Virus record (IMG/VR): IMGVR_UViG_3300028177_000014
Span: 1-36,252 of that record
Direction: 5' to 3' (one strand)
DNA from: a virus
Length of the DNA: 36,252 bases
Positions within the stretch are counted from its first letter, which is position 1; each line of letters starts with the position of its first letter. A program made the position numbers and the translations under genes. This document shows, one piece after another, positions 1-9,284 of the stretch. Below the pieces are notes generated by a model. It was not told the DNA's origin. It saw only the letters and a list, made by a program, of their open reading frames with translations, and made no database searches.

Positions 1-1972
1 CATCAAAGTTCGTAGCGGTCAACCTGGAAGCCGATCCAATTGAAGTAACATTAGGCTGTGCCGCGGTGTTCAATGTTCCATTGATTGCGGTGAAGTCTCC
101 ATTGCTTGCGGTGATCCGGTTCATGGATCCAACGCTTGTGATATTTGGTTGTGCCGCAGTCTGAAGAGTTCCCGTGATATTTGTTCCGTTGAAATTCGTT
201 CCGTCAAAATCGGTTGCAGTTAGCCGGGAAGCCGATCCAATTGAAGTTATATTAAGTTGTGCCGCGGTTCCAATTGCCCCATTGATTGTTGTGAAATTCC
301 CGGTTGTTGCGGTAACTGTCTGAAACTTCCCATCACTAGCTGAGGTTTGCCCGATTGGTGTGCCATCAATTACCCCGCCATCAACATCAATATCTGAAAA
401 TGTTTTTGTTCCGTTTACTGTTTCATTGGTTGCCGTATGGACAACGCCACCAATCCCGGAACCATTGCCGTTCAAGAAATTGAAGGTTCCAGTATCCCCG
501 GTAACAAGTGCCGTAACCGAAAGCGTTGTTCCGGAAAGAGTTCCGGTGCTGGTAATATCCGCGCCTGAGATATCCCCGGTTGCGCCAATGGTTCCAGCCG
601 CTTCGAAGTCACCATTTACAACCAGTTCTTTCGAAGGCGTTGGAGTTCCAATGCCAACCTTGCCCGTTGGTGATATTGTCATCCTGACAGAATCCGCAGT
701 ATAAAGCCGCAGGGTATCATCATCGGCGGTAAGCTCTGCGAGAATCTTGGTATCCGTATCCGCATCCGAAATACTTGTTCCGCCGGCTATGTTGGTAAGG
801 TTGGAACCGTCACCATAAAAGGAAGCGGCCGTAACATTTACCGCAACATCAACGGAACCAAGGATTGTTGAAATGTTTGCGTAAGTTACCGAAGCGGTTG
901 TTCCCGAAAGCGTTGGACCTGACACAGTTCCAGAAAAAGAAACATCAACAACGCTTGAGATATCACCGGAAATTGAGGCGTCCCCAGAAAGAGAAAGATC
1001 GGTTCCCGATATTGTTGAAGAGAAGGTTCCCCCGGCGCTGGTAAGATAAGCGAAGCGGGCAATTGAACTGGTTGTTTGCCCAATGGAACTGGAATCCAAA
1101 GTTGAAGCGGTGATTGCTACCGCCCCCAGGGTTCCGCCATCAATTGAAACATTGCCATCATCTTCAAGTGCCATTGAACCCAGGCCAAGCAAGGTTCTTT
1201 GAGTAGCGGTGTTGACTTCTGATATTGCGCCCGATTGATAGGCAAAGAAGATATTAGCCGCGGTTGGTGTAATGTCTGCGATATCTTGAACATTAGAATT
1301 GCCAAAGGTTCCAGCAAAACTTGACCCCGCTATCGCCGCACCGTCAATTGTTCCACCATCAATATTCACGGAATCATTTGTTTGATAGGCCATTGCCGCA
1401 AGCCCAAGTTGGGCCTTCCGATTGTCGGTTGTATACTTGGTAAGGTTAGCGCCGTCGTAAGCTAGAATCTCACCGGCATTCAAACTAATTTGGGCCAACT
1501 CATCCAGCCGGCTATCATGGCCTTGAACATCTTGCCCAATGTTCAAATCCGCCAATCCAATAAATTGATCGGTTGTAATGTTCACATAGGAATTACCCGA
1601 TACCCAAAGCATTGTTTGATTCGAGGTACTACCAAAGAACCTCATTTCCCAGGTATCGGGATCGTATCCAATAACATCGCATTCATCTGTTACCGGATCC
1701 TGGGAATCTTCACCGCAAATTCTAATTTCCAAAACTTCACGAAGTCCCGCAAGTTCTTCATCGGTATAGCTTCCAACGACCAATTGCAATGTTGTGATTG
1801 CAAAATTTCCCGCTGACCCGGTTGTAAGAGTTCCGGTTGTTGCCGTTATAGACTGCGCGGAAAGGTTGGAATGGAAAGGGTATAAAGTGTTGGCGTTGGT
1901 GTCAGCCGAAAAACAAAGTGTGAATGAGGACAAAAGGAAAAACAATGCCCCGATTGTAATAAATCTTTTCAT
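1..1972 (-). CDS. Tail fibre protein, N-terminal part (gene continues at 36252)
   Basis: This is the first 657 codons of a fibre gene that leaves the window at position 1 and resumes in frame at 36252; the joined protein is 1205 residues. The ATG at 1972 opens a Sec-like signal peptide: KR, then a hydrophobic stretch of about 16 residues, then a possible signal peptidase I site after FSA. Next come beta-rich segments, a module with GDGSNLTNI and VGIGTPTPSKELVVNG as found in many fibre and adhesin stalks, and the first copies of a repeat of the type TAAQPNITSVGS-RLTAT. The repeats suggest a long trimeric beta shaft. The role is probably receptor binding at the tail tip. The gene lies directly downstream of a 390-residue fibre-like paralogue. 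The fibre-like nature is clear; the receptor is unknown, and a signal peptide on a virion protein is odd. Confidence 0.85.
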   Translation of the reverse strand, partial: MKRFITIGALFFLLSSFTLCFSADTNANTLYPFHSNLSAQSITATTGTLTTGSAGNFAITTLQLVVGSYTDEELAGLREVLEIRICGEDSQDPVTDECDVIGYDPDTWEMRFFGSTSNQTMLWVSGNSYVNITTDQFIGLADLNIGQDVQGHDSRLDELAQISLNAGEILAYDGANLTKYTTDNRKAQLGLAAMAYQTNDSVNIDGGTIDGAAIAGSSFAGTFGNSNVQDIADITPTAANIFFAYQSGAISEVNTATQRTLLGLGSMALEDDGNVSIDGGTLGAVAITASTLDSSSIGQTTSSIARFAYLTSAGGTFSSTISGTDLSLSGDASISGDISSVVDVSFSGTVSGPTLSGTTASVTYANISTILGSVDVAVNVTAASFYGDGSNLTNIAGGTSISDADTDTKILAELTADDDTLRLYTADSVRMTISPTGKVGIGTPTPSKELVVNGDFEAAGTIGATGDISGADITSTGTLSGTTLSVTALVTGDTGTFNFLNGNGSGIGGVVHTATNETVNGTKTFSDIDVDGGVIDGTPIGQTSASDGKFQTVTATTGNFTTINGAIGTAAQLNITSIGSASRLTATDFDGTNFNGTNITGTLQTAAQPNITSVGSMNRITASNGDFTAINGTLNTAAQPNVTSIGSASRLTATNFD

Positions 1973-1993
1973 CCTCATTCACTCCCTTATTCC

Positions 1994-3166
1994 TTAGTGA
2001 GAATTACAAGTATAGGAACTTGCTCCAGTTCCAAAACAATGAATCCTCATCCCATCGTCGGCCAACTGCAAACTGTTACCGCTCCCGTTTATGGTGTTGC
2101 CATCACCGGGATCAATGTAAGCGTTGGTTGTTGCAAGAGTTCTTCCGGCATCTTCAAAAGGATAGTACCGCCCGGCCGCGGTTGTATCCGGAAGAGTTAC
2201 ACGAAAAGCGGAAGCCGCGGAAGAAGTATCAATTAAATTCAAGCCCCCGTGGGAAACCTGGGTTCCCGCGGTGATAACTGTGTAATTGAACTTATAAGTG
2301 TTGTTAGCTTCAAGGGTTGTATTGGTAACGGTCACACCGTCGATGCTTCCCCCGTCGATATCAACATTGTTCTTGTCCTGGGTATGAATGTCTCCAAGCT
2401 CTCCAAACCTTACAAGCTCGGTTGCTTCGTCGGCCGCTTCACTAGACTTTGGAGCGGATCCAAAGGTTTTCACACCGTTGACGGTTTGATTCCCCGTGAG
2501 AACTACAACATTAGAAAGCCCCGAACCATCGCCGCTAATGGATCCGGAAAAGCTAATGTCCGCGGAAGCGGAAAGGGTTGTTGCTGAAATGGTTCCACTT
2601 GAAGAAGCGTCCCCATTAACAACCAAAGCTCTATCCGGTGTAGCGGTTCCAATTCCAACGGATCCGGTTGGTAACACCGTGAGCGCAACCGATGAATCCA
2701 TTGTTATTTGGAAATAGGAACCATCCGTCACCGTGGCGTTAGAATCCCCATCCGTGATATTAGATCCCGCGCTTAAGTTGGTGAGTCCGGAACCGTCCCC
2801 TGAAAAGGTTGCCCCGGTAACATTGCCGCTAAAGTTTGCGGAAGTTCCCGAAATGCTTGTTACCCCCAGGGTTGTAATTGCGCCATCAGAAGCGGTGAAA
2901 CCGCCGTCATCATCAACACTCAAAACGGTTGCGCCACCATCGTTTTTTAAGTTGATCCCGTTTCCGTCCGGTGCCTGTAAATTGCTGACTCCGATTCTTT
3001 CCCCGGCCTTTTGATCCCAGGAATTTGCAACGTAAGTGAAAAAGGTTTCCGCGTTCGTGTCGGCCGCCTTCAATACAAGAGGCATTGCAAATGCCCCAAC
3101 AAACAAAATTGCCATTAGCCCGTTTAGGGCGCTGGCGTGTTTTCTGAACCATCCAAAAATGTTCAT
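1994..3166 (-). CDS. Fibre-like stalk protein with signal peptide
   Basis: A 390-residue protein related to the long fibre downstream. I place the start at the ATG at 3166 because GAAGGG lies just upstream and the protein then begins with a signal peptide (basic WFRKH, a hydrophobic run ending PLVLKA). The longer reading frame from 3256 has a non-phage-like arginine-rich start overlapping the previous gene. The mature N-terminus reads ADTNAET, almost the same as ADTNANT in the long fibre. It also shares the GDGSGLTNL, VGIGTATPDRALVVNG and NQTVNGVKTF motifs with that fibre. The C-terminal 130 residues differ and may form the tip, with YTCNSH at the end. Probable role: an additional tail fibre or fibre base. 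It could instead be an exported adhesin expressed during infection. Confidence 0.7.
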   Translation of the reverse strand: MNIFGWFRKHASALNGLMAILFVGAFAMPLVLKAADTNAETFFTYVANSWDQKAGERIGVSNLQAPDGNGINLKNDGGATVLSVDDDGGFTASDGAITTLGVTSISGTSANFSGNVTGATFSGDGSGLTNLSAGSNITDGDSNATVTDGSYFQITMDSSVALTVLPTGSVGIGTATPDRALVVNGDASSSGTISATTLSASADISFSGSISGDGSGLSNVVVLTGNQTVNGVKTFGSAPKSSEAADEATELVRFGELGDIHTQDKNNVDIDGGSIDGVTVTNTTLEANNTYKFNYTVITAGTQVSHGGLNLIDTSSAASAFRVTLPDTTAAGRYYPFEDAGRTLATTNAYIDPGDGNTINGSGNSLQLADDGMRIHCFGTGASSYTCNSH

Positions 3167-3185
3167 AACATCGTCCCTTCGCCCT

Positions 3186-3878
3186 CTATGGGGCCTTAAT
3201 TCTCCAACCCGTCGAAGCTCCCAGGTAAACCAGGAACAACCGGGTATAGTTGTCATTGATTAGAATATTATTTGTTTCACTCATTATCTTTGCGCCACCT
3301 GTCAAAATGCGGATTGAATTCACAGAAGCGTTCCCCGCGTCGTAAACCTCAAACCAATTCCCAATGGAAGTTGTTGGCGGTGTTATCTCACAAGAGGCAA
3401 CAAGCGTGTTGCAAATAATTCTTTCCTTGTTTCCCGCCGTATAATCAGAAGCCGTAACAACAACGCTTGGAAGTGATGAAGCGCCCGTTGGAACATTGGT
3501 CAACTGGGAACCATCGCCTATGAATGCGCCGGCCCTGACCTCGCCTTCAACATCAAGTTCCTTTTCCGGAACCTTCTGGATTCCAACCTTTACCCCGGCA
3601 ACATCAATGAAAATAATATCCGAAGTTCCCGCTTTATTCTGAACCCGAATATTATTGTCATCGGTTGTCGGCCGGATCTTATCGGCGCTGATATGATCCG
3701 TTGTTTCAATAACGCCGGTTGTTTGAATATTGACACCCGTTGACCATGTTCCGGTTGCTGGTAGCAGGGTTGAATTGAGAGTTCCCGTTGTAATGCGGTC
3801 GGCGTTGATCGAACGCCGAACAAGATTATTTGCCCCAAGGATTGAGGCCGCAAGAAAGAATACTAGAACTAATTTCAT
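3186..3878 (-). CDS. Short fibre-like protein with signal peptide
   Basis: A 230-residue protein that begins MKLVLVFFLAASILGA, a typical Sec signal peptide. The mature part carries VGIQKVPEKELDVEG followed by GDGSQLTNVP, the same module order as in the two longer fibre proteins, so it is a third member of this fibre set. The C-terminal 100 residues, with an NWFEVYDAGNAS segment, look like a small beta-sandwich tip. Its ATG overlaps the stop of the 105-residue gene upstream by four bases (ATGA), so the two are translationally coupled in the tail operon. The exact role is unknown. Confidence 0.65.
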   Translation of the reverse strand: MKLVLVFFLAASILGANNLVRRSINADRITTGTLNSTLLPATGTWSTGVNIQTTGVIETTDHISADKIRPTTDDNNIRVQNKAGTSDIIFIDVAGVKVGIQKVPEKELDVEGEVRAGAFIGDGSQLTNVPTGASSLPSVVVTASDYTAGNKERIICNTLVASCEITPPTTSIGNWFEVYDAGNASVNSIRILTGGAKIMSETNNILINDNYTRLFLVYLGASTGWRIKAP

Positions 3879-4192
3879 GTCAAAGAAGAATTGGAAACCG
3901 TATCACCGGAAAAAGACCATTTCCCGTTGAAGTGGGTATTGGCAATTTCGTGTAGATTCAAGATGTTTCCGTTTACTCCCAAGGTAACGTAATCATCTTG
4001 AAGAACATTTATTGCAAATGCTGTATCTGTATCGCCCGATCTTGAATACTTCCCGCCCGCTGGATCGGTACAAGTGCAAATGACTCTAATTGTGGTATTT
4101 CCGTTTGCCGGGCTTCTTATTGCTTCCGGCATTTTTGCATTGCTTAATGTTTCTTCTGCTTCAACCGGCGCATCCCTAACAATCAATCTCAT
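3875..4192 (-). CDS. Small tail-region protein, unknown function
   Basis: 105 residues that I do not recognise. The start ATG at 4192 lies 42 bases after the tail tip gene, with no clear ribosome binding site. The stop overlaps the next gene by four bases. The protein begins with a short charged segment and then a polar, beta-prone region. It has no signal peptide, no membrane segment, and one CTC cysteine pair near residue 40. The position between the tip protein and three fibre-like proteins suggests a baseplate or fibre attachment role, by context only. Confidence 0.55.
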   Translation of the reverse strand: MRLIVRDAPVEAEETLSNAKMPEAIRSPANGNTTIRVICTCTDPAGGKYSRSGDTDTAFAINVLQDDYVTLGVNGNILNLHEIANTHFNGKWSFSGDTVSNSSLT

Positions 4193-4234
4193 AACTTTAT
4201 AGTAAAACGGATTGAAAAAAGTTGCAAAGAAAAC

Positions 4235-7200
4235 CTAGACCGTGATTGGTCCGGCGGCGGCGGATTCGTTTTCACCCAGGTCAACCGCAGTCACCCAGAA
4301 ATCCCCAACTTCCGTTGAAGAAACAAAGGATTGCGCAAAGGCGGCATCCCGAATTGTTGCGGCACCAAAGCCCGCACCAACCGCCCCCTTGTAAAGATTG
4401 AACTGCGTGATCTTCCAGGTTGCGGAATTGCTTGTGTCCCATCTGAAATTGTAAAGGTTCCCAAGATCGGTATTGGTGAAGTTCGTTGGAACGCTTGGCG
4501 CCGTTACCGTGAAAGCTTTTTCATAAGTGTTCACCGATTCATTCCCGGCGGTATCAACGGCCTTGATATGATAAATGAAATCCCCGGTTCCAAATGGCGT
4601 TTCAGAAAAGAAAGTTGCCGGGCCATCAAAAACAATATCGGCGGTTGCCCAGGTTGAAGCCCCATCCCCGCGCTTGAGAATATATCTTTCCACGTCGGCC
4701 GCTTGAACCGCGGTCCAATTGATCGAAACACTCAAAGCGGAAAGAGTAAAGTTGGCCGCAACAACATCATCCGGCGGCGTTCCCTTTCCGATAATCGTAT
4801 GAGGACCGAAAGCAACCCAACCGCTAACCTCTCCAAATCTAGTCATGTACCGAATGTATCCGGAATACTCAATGCCGGTTTCAACATCTGAAAAGATCAA
4901 TTCATTGTTGTCGGCGGAAGTGATCGGCGGAGATTCCCAACCGGACCCAGGGGAATCGGTTCTTCTGAAAAGAGCATGAAGAGTTTCCGCCGCCGCATTG
5001 GAGGCAATAGGCGGCCGCAAAACAACTTTCATTACAGCCCGAAAAGATCCATCAGAATCACGGATCATTACCGATTCATCTGAAATGATTTGATCAACAA
5101 CCGGATCCGGCGGCCTGATTCGTGGCGAAGACTTGGGAACTGTGATATTCGAAGTATAGGCCGGGATTCCACCGGAAACCGCATCATCCAAACCAGGATA
5201 CGCATGATCAACGCAATGAATCGTTGCGCCCAACTCTTCCTTGTAAACGATTTTCTCAACTACAAGTTCAATGGATTCGGAACCCTGTTCCCCAACCTGG
5301 GTAAGATCCCCATTCACAACAAGACCTTCATCCAAATCCGATGAAACTTCGAAGGTATCGTTGAAACCGCTTGCCAAAACTGTCACCGTGATAAGATTTG
5401 AATCCGCATCATCTTCACGGATCCGCATTGAATAGTTGGTTGCTATCAGGGTATCGATCTTTTGCACTAGTTGAATTTGAGTGACCTTGCCCCCGGCAAT
5501 AGTAAGCGCCTTTATCCGGCCCCAACCAAGACCAACTAGAATCACATCATGCGTAAAATGGATTAAATCACCCCTGGTACAAATCAGGTTTTCAACATCA
5601 GTTTCAAATTGGTGTCCTTCCGGCCGAAGCTTTGCTTCCGCAATATAGATTCTTCCAAGCGTCCAAACTTGATCCGGATCCGTGACCCCCCAAAGATCCA
5701 TATCCTCCAACTCGGTTGCATTGTTTTCAGTGTAGCCATCATCATAAACAATACGTTCGTCCATTTGGAAACCGGCGTTTTCGTTTTCAAAGCGGATCCG
5801 TAAGCCATGCGGGATCCTTTGAAATTTCTTTTGCCCGGAATAGTTGCGGGAATTTGCCGGCGTGAAGTGTTGAACAACAATGCTCTTTTCCTCATCAATC
5901 AAAACAGTGAATTTCCCATCAACGGAAATAAACTTTCCCCGGCCGGTTGCGGCTAAGTTTTGGCACACCTCAAAAAGCGGGCTAACCGTATCAATAACAA
6001 CATTTACGGCGTACCCCTTAGCGGTGCAATGATCGGCAAAAGCTTTGATTCCATCAAAATCAATCTTGCTTGCGGCAATGGTTCGCTTGAAAGCGTTGCC
6101 GGTGAGTGCATCCAAGATTGCCCAGCCAGGGTTGTTTGATCTGGCCCGGTTCAAGATTGCCGCCCCATCCCATGAAGGAAGCCGGGAACCAACCCGAATG
6201 TTCCCTTCGGTAATCAATCCATTTAATTGTTCCGTGATCTTGATACGCATCATCCAAAGCAACAACTTATTTGTATTGATAGGGTCGCTTGACTTGAAAA
6301 CCCTTATGGCGGTCAAGTACATCTCATCAATAATGCTTGTTGAAGTGGCGTCGGCCGTGACTCTTTTTACCCGGATATCATAGGCGCCTTCCGCTAACCC
6401 CTGCATTTCATAAGTTTTGCGAACCGTCGAAGATGACGCGGCGGTGATCGTTTTCTTTATGCTTCCGGCGGAAGTCATGAAATCATCATTGACCGGCGCC
6501 CCTGGCGTTGCATACCCGCCAACGAAATGAACACCGCCCAGGCTATCAGCCGCGGCCGCCATCCCATGCCGCCCCAAGGGAAACGGATCATTGGGCGTGA
6601 CAATAAAAGAACCGGAAAGCAAATCAATAATATAGGCTTCAATTACCGCGTTGCCGCTGGTTGCACTTGTGGCACCCCCGGCGTATAGAAGTTTTCGGCC
6701 GCCCAGGGGTACAACGCTTGGCCGGTATGTTGCGGTGTATTCCAATATTCTTTGGGTCCAAGTATAAATCCAAACCTTTGCACCACCGCCCAAATCCTCA
6801 TACTTCAATACCAAGTTTTGCATATCATCATTCATGGTTCCGTCAATATAGGATCCGCCGAACAGGTAAATATATTGTTGATCGGTTCCAACATCGCCTT
6901 CATCAACATGAGCTTCCGCGCCAATGTAGTTATCATCCGGGTAACTACCCTGAGTATAGAAATCAAAATCAATTGCATTGCCGGCGAAATCAACCAGAAA
7001 CATCGAATCCGCGCCGGGCTTGGCTGTCCCGTAACCATCCCGCCCACCGTAAACCGTGATGATATCTCCAACACTCGGCAAGTTTTGATGAAGCGCAACA
7101 TGATCTTTTCTTTGCTGGTTTGCGGAAAGAGCGAATCCGTCGGACCAAGAATCCAGAGCAATATCATAAATCCGAACAGTATCTTCCAAAAGAACGCTTG

Positions 7201-8812
7201 TTGTTGTTCCGCCAATACAATAAATTTTGTCATTGAAAAGAATTGCCCGGTGATGAGAAACGCCGGTTGCCCCTGGGTAATCTGCAATTGCTATCCATTG
7301 GCTCGTTGCAAAATCATACTTGTAACAAGCAACGGTGTTTGTTGCGCCGGTAGTAGTTCCAGAGATGACATACATCGCATTCGTTATCGGGTCATAAACG
7401 GAAGCGGCATTTGCAATATCGATTGGGTAATTGTCTCCGCTAACCGAAAGAACGCCGGAAGTGTCCACGAAGGGAACCCAGTTTGAACCGCCGGTTGGTG
7501 CTATCTCTAAATTGAATTCAACTGTTCGCGGTGTTCGTGCGCCGCTGGAATTGAAAGTTGCCAAACCTTTTGGGAAAGTAATATCAACGCTAACACCCCG
7601 CGCGGATCCCGCGCTTGTTCGAACGGTTGCGGCGTCAACTTCCCGAACAAGCACACTTAAGGCATCTTCTTCAATGTTCGGAATCCAAAACGCCTTATCT
7701 GTATCGGTAAGATCCCCCCACCTTGCGAACTTATGATTGATCCCGGAAAAGTTTTCAATTGCGGTTTCGCCTATCTTCACCTGATCAATTTCAAGATCGA
7801 ACAAACTGTTCGCATATCCAACGCCGAACACTACCCGCAAATATTGATCGTTATCAATGACCTCCGTCCATTCGTTTATCTTGTTGGGATAAAGAACCCT
7901 GGTTCCATAAATCTTTGAAAAAGGCCCATATGGGCTGAACTGGTTTGATATCCCGGTTGTTGAATGAACATCTGGATCTCTTGAAACTTGATGACGAACC
8001 GGCAATTGTGGCGGCGGCGCAAGTGAGCTAATCAATAGCCCGGCCCCGAAATTCACTATCCCGGAAGCAATCCTTGTGGATACTCCCAGGGTTCCGGCTA
8101 ATCCTTCCGCCAACGCCGGCCCCAGGGTAAGCAATGCGATTGTTGCGACGACTCCCAGAATATCCTTTGCGTCATCGCTCCCGGCTGGAAGTACCCGAAT
8201 GACAACCGATACCCCTGGGCGCGGCCGGCAATGATCATAGAATTGCGGCATAAGTGGATGCCCGTTCAAGGAAACGGAAACAAAGTGGTTTTCAATTCCC
8301 ATCTGCTCCAACACCTTCTTGATGGAACTTCCGGAAGACACAAAACGGAAACTTCGTTTTGACGAAAGGATCGGGTCAACCTGGGCGATAACCGGAACCA
8401 TCGTTTCAACAACTTCTCGATTCCGATAGTACCCCTCAATTCTCTTGTTCCATCGGATCGAATCCAAGCGCTCGGCCACTACATTACAACCCCGTTTTGA
8501 ATGGATGAAGTATCCATTATCAACGAAAATTCCGATATGCCCAGGAAGCCCATTAAAAGCGAAAAGTACAATATCGAACGGTAAGAGGTCATGCGGATCC
8601 GCGCCTACCCATCCCGGCCGTGACTCTTCAATTTTTCCGCTTATCGCCTTAATATCGCGGACTGATTTGTATTCAAGATGTTCCGGAAGCTCAATCCCCA
8701 ATTCACGTTGATACACCAAGCGGATCAAGCCCCAACAATCAACGCCGGATTCATCCCTTCCGAATTCTTTGAAAGGCAATCCGATATAACTATTTGCCCA
8801 ATCCTTTATCAT
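4235..8812 (-). CDS. Tail tip protein: NlpC/P60 + gpI/gpJ-like fusion with Kelch insert
   Basis: 1525 residues joining functions that are separate in lambda (K, I, J). Residues 1-135 are an NlpC/P60 peptidase: C26 in GVDCWGLI, H92 in GHIGIF and H104 in YFIHSK give the expected Cys-His-His set, probably for cutting peptidoglycan during DNA entry. Residues 137-210 are gpI-like (ubiquitin-like, SLNGHPLMP, RPGVSVVIRVLPAG), followed by a hydrophobic region at 215-265 ending ISSLAPPP, the usual start of the J-type hub. Residues 455-785 are six Kelch-like blades (YVISG, YCIGG, VYGG, LFGG, YAGG, FVGG) inserted in the J region. J-like sequence then resumes, and the last 190 residues contain two fibronectin-type-III-like repeats. 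The start follows a DUF1833 gene with a four-base overlap. Confidence 0.9.
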   Translation of the reverse strand: MIKDWANSYIGLPFKEFGRDESGVDCWGLIRLVYQRELGIELPEHLEYKSVRDIKAISGKIEESRPGWVGADPHDLLPFDIVLFAFNGLPGHIGIFVDNGYFIHSKRGCNVVAERLDSIRWNKRIEGYYRNREVVETMVPVIAQVDPILSSKRSFRFVSSGSSIKKVLEQMGIENHFVSVSLNGHPLMPQFYDHCRPRPGVSVVIRVLPAGSDDAKDILGVVATIALLTLGPALAEGLAGTLGVSTRIASGIVNFGAGLLISSLAPPPQLPVRHQVSRDPDVHSTTGISNQFSPYGPFSKIYGTRVLYPNKINEWTEVIDNDQYLRVVFGVGYANSLFDLEIDQVKIGETAIENFSGINHKFARWGDLTDTDKAFWIPNIEEDALSVLVREVDAATVRTSAGSARGVSVDITFPKGLATFNSSGARTPRTVEFNLEIAPTGGSNWVPFVDTSGVLSVSGDNYPIDIANAASVYDPITNAMYVISGTTTGATNTVACYKYDFATSQWIAIADYPGATGVSHHRAILFNDKIYCIGGTTTSVLLEDTVRIYDIALDSWSDGFALSANQQRKDHVALHQNLPSVGDIITVYGGRDGYGTAKPGADSMFLVDFAGNAIDFDFYTQGSYPDDNYIGAEAHVDEGDVGTDQQYIYLFGGSYIDGTMNDDMQNLVLKYEDLGGGAKVWIYTWTQRILEYTATYRPSVVPLGGRKLLYAGGATSATSGNAVIEAYIIDLLSGSFIVTPNDPFPLGRHGMAAAADSLGGVHFVGGYATPGAPVNDDFMTSAGSIKKTITAASSSTVRKTYEMQGLAEGAYDIRVKRVTADATSTSIIDEMYLTAIRVFKSSDPINTNKLLLWMMRIKITEQLNGLITEGNIRVGSRLPSWDGAAILNRARSNNPGWAILDALTGNAFKRTIAASKIDFDGIKAFADHCTAKGYAVNVVIDTVSPLFEVCQNLAATGRGKFISVDGKFTVLIDEEKSIVVQHFTPANSRNYSGQKKFQRIPHGLRIRFENENAGFQMDERIVYDDGYTENNATELEDMDLWGVTDPDQVWTLGRIYIAEAKLRPEGHQFETDVENLICTRGDLIHFTHDVILVGLGWGRIKALTIAGGKVTQIQLVQKIDTLIATNYSMRIREDDADSNLITVTVLASGFNDTFEVSSDLDEGLVVNGDLTQVGEQGSESIELVVEKIVYKEELGATIHCVDHAYPGLDDAVSGGIPAYTSNITVPKSSPRIRPPDPVVDQIISDESVMIRDSDGSFRAVMKVVLRPPIASNAAAETLHALFRRTDSPGSGWESPPITSADNNELIFSDVETGIEYSGYIRYMTRFGEVSGWVAFGPHTIIGKGTPPDDVVAANFTLSALSVSINWTAVQAADVERYILKRGDGASTWATADIVFDGPATFFSETPFGTGDFIYHIKAVDTAGNESVNTYEKAFTVTAPSVPTNFTNTDLGNLYNFRWDTSNSATWKITQFNLYKGAVGAGFGAATIRDAAFAQSFVSSTEVGDFWVTAVDLGENESAAAGPITV

Positions 8813-9282
8813 ATCTGGAACATTACCGGAACGGTTGACGGCGTGAAAGCATCCGCCGGAAACTTCTCTTGAATAATCGGTTCATAACTTAGTTTGCAAG
8901 AAACCTTTTTTGCGTTGTAGTCGGCGCCAATGATTTCAAGAGAAATCGGGCCAATTACATTATTAGGATCCGACACTAAACAAACTTCAATATCAAAGGT
9001 CGGCGGCGCGCCGGTTGCCGTCCTGATCGCCTGAACAATTTGCCGATCAACATTATCAACCGTAAAAGATACGGCGCTGAATTCATCATCCTGATTTGGA
9101 AGTGCGATATCAAAAAGAGCTGGAACAAATGTCCGGGCGTTGGAAAGAACATTGACGGAATCCGTACATATTCGAATCGGTGTAACAATGCTGGCGTGAT
9201 CAATTGTAATTAAGAGCGCGAAAACTTCGCTTGTTGCCAGGGCGAATATTGCGGATTTGAAAGTTTGAGTGAGTGAGCGCAT
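8809..9282 (-). CDS. DUF1833-family minor tail protein (gpL-like position)
   Basis: 157 residues matching the DUF1833 pattern of siphovirus tail tip proteins: SEVFALLITIDH, PIRICTDS, a DIALP segment, SFTVDNVDRQIVQAIR, and the KLSYEPIIQEKFP end. In lambda the protein at this position (L) sits in the tail tip under the central hub and helps start tube assembly. Its stop overlaps the start of the tail tip gene as ATGA, and it lies between the gpM-like gene and the tip gene, the standard order. No cysteine cluster like that of lambda L is seen. Confidence 0.8.
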   Translation of the reverse strand: MRSLTQTFKSAIFALATSEVFALLITIDHASIVTPIRICTDSVNVLSNARTFVPALFDIALPNQDDEFSAVSFTVDNVDRQIVQAIRTATGAPPTFDIEVCLVSDPNNVIGPISLEIIGADYNAKKVSCKLSYEPIIQEKFPADAFTPSTVPVMFQI

Positions 9283-9284
9283 TT

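Noticed and set aside
1-900. Repeats that might be taken for a CRISPR array or tandem DNA repeat
   Set aside because: The repeats are coding, imperfect and of uneven spacing; they encode the fibre shaft motif TAAQPN-TS-GS.
1994-3256. Longer start of the 390-residue fibre-like protein at 3256
   Set aside because: The extra 30 residues overlap the upstream fibre gene and precede a good ribosome binding site and signal peptide that start at 3166.
6752-7486. Open frame of 244 residues on the plus strand
   Set aside because: It lies wholly opposite the Kelch part of the tail tip gene, has no ribosome binding site or recognisable motif, and its composition is that of an antisense shadow.
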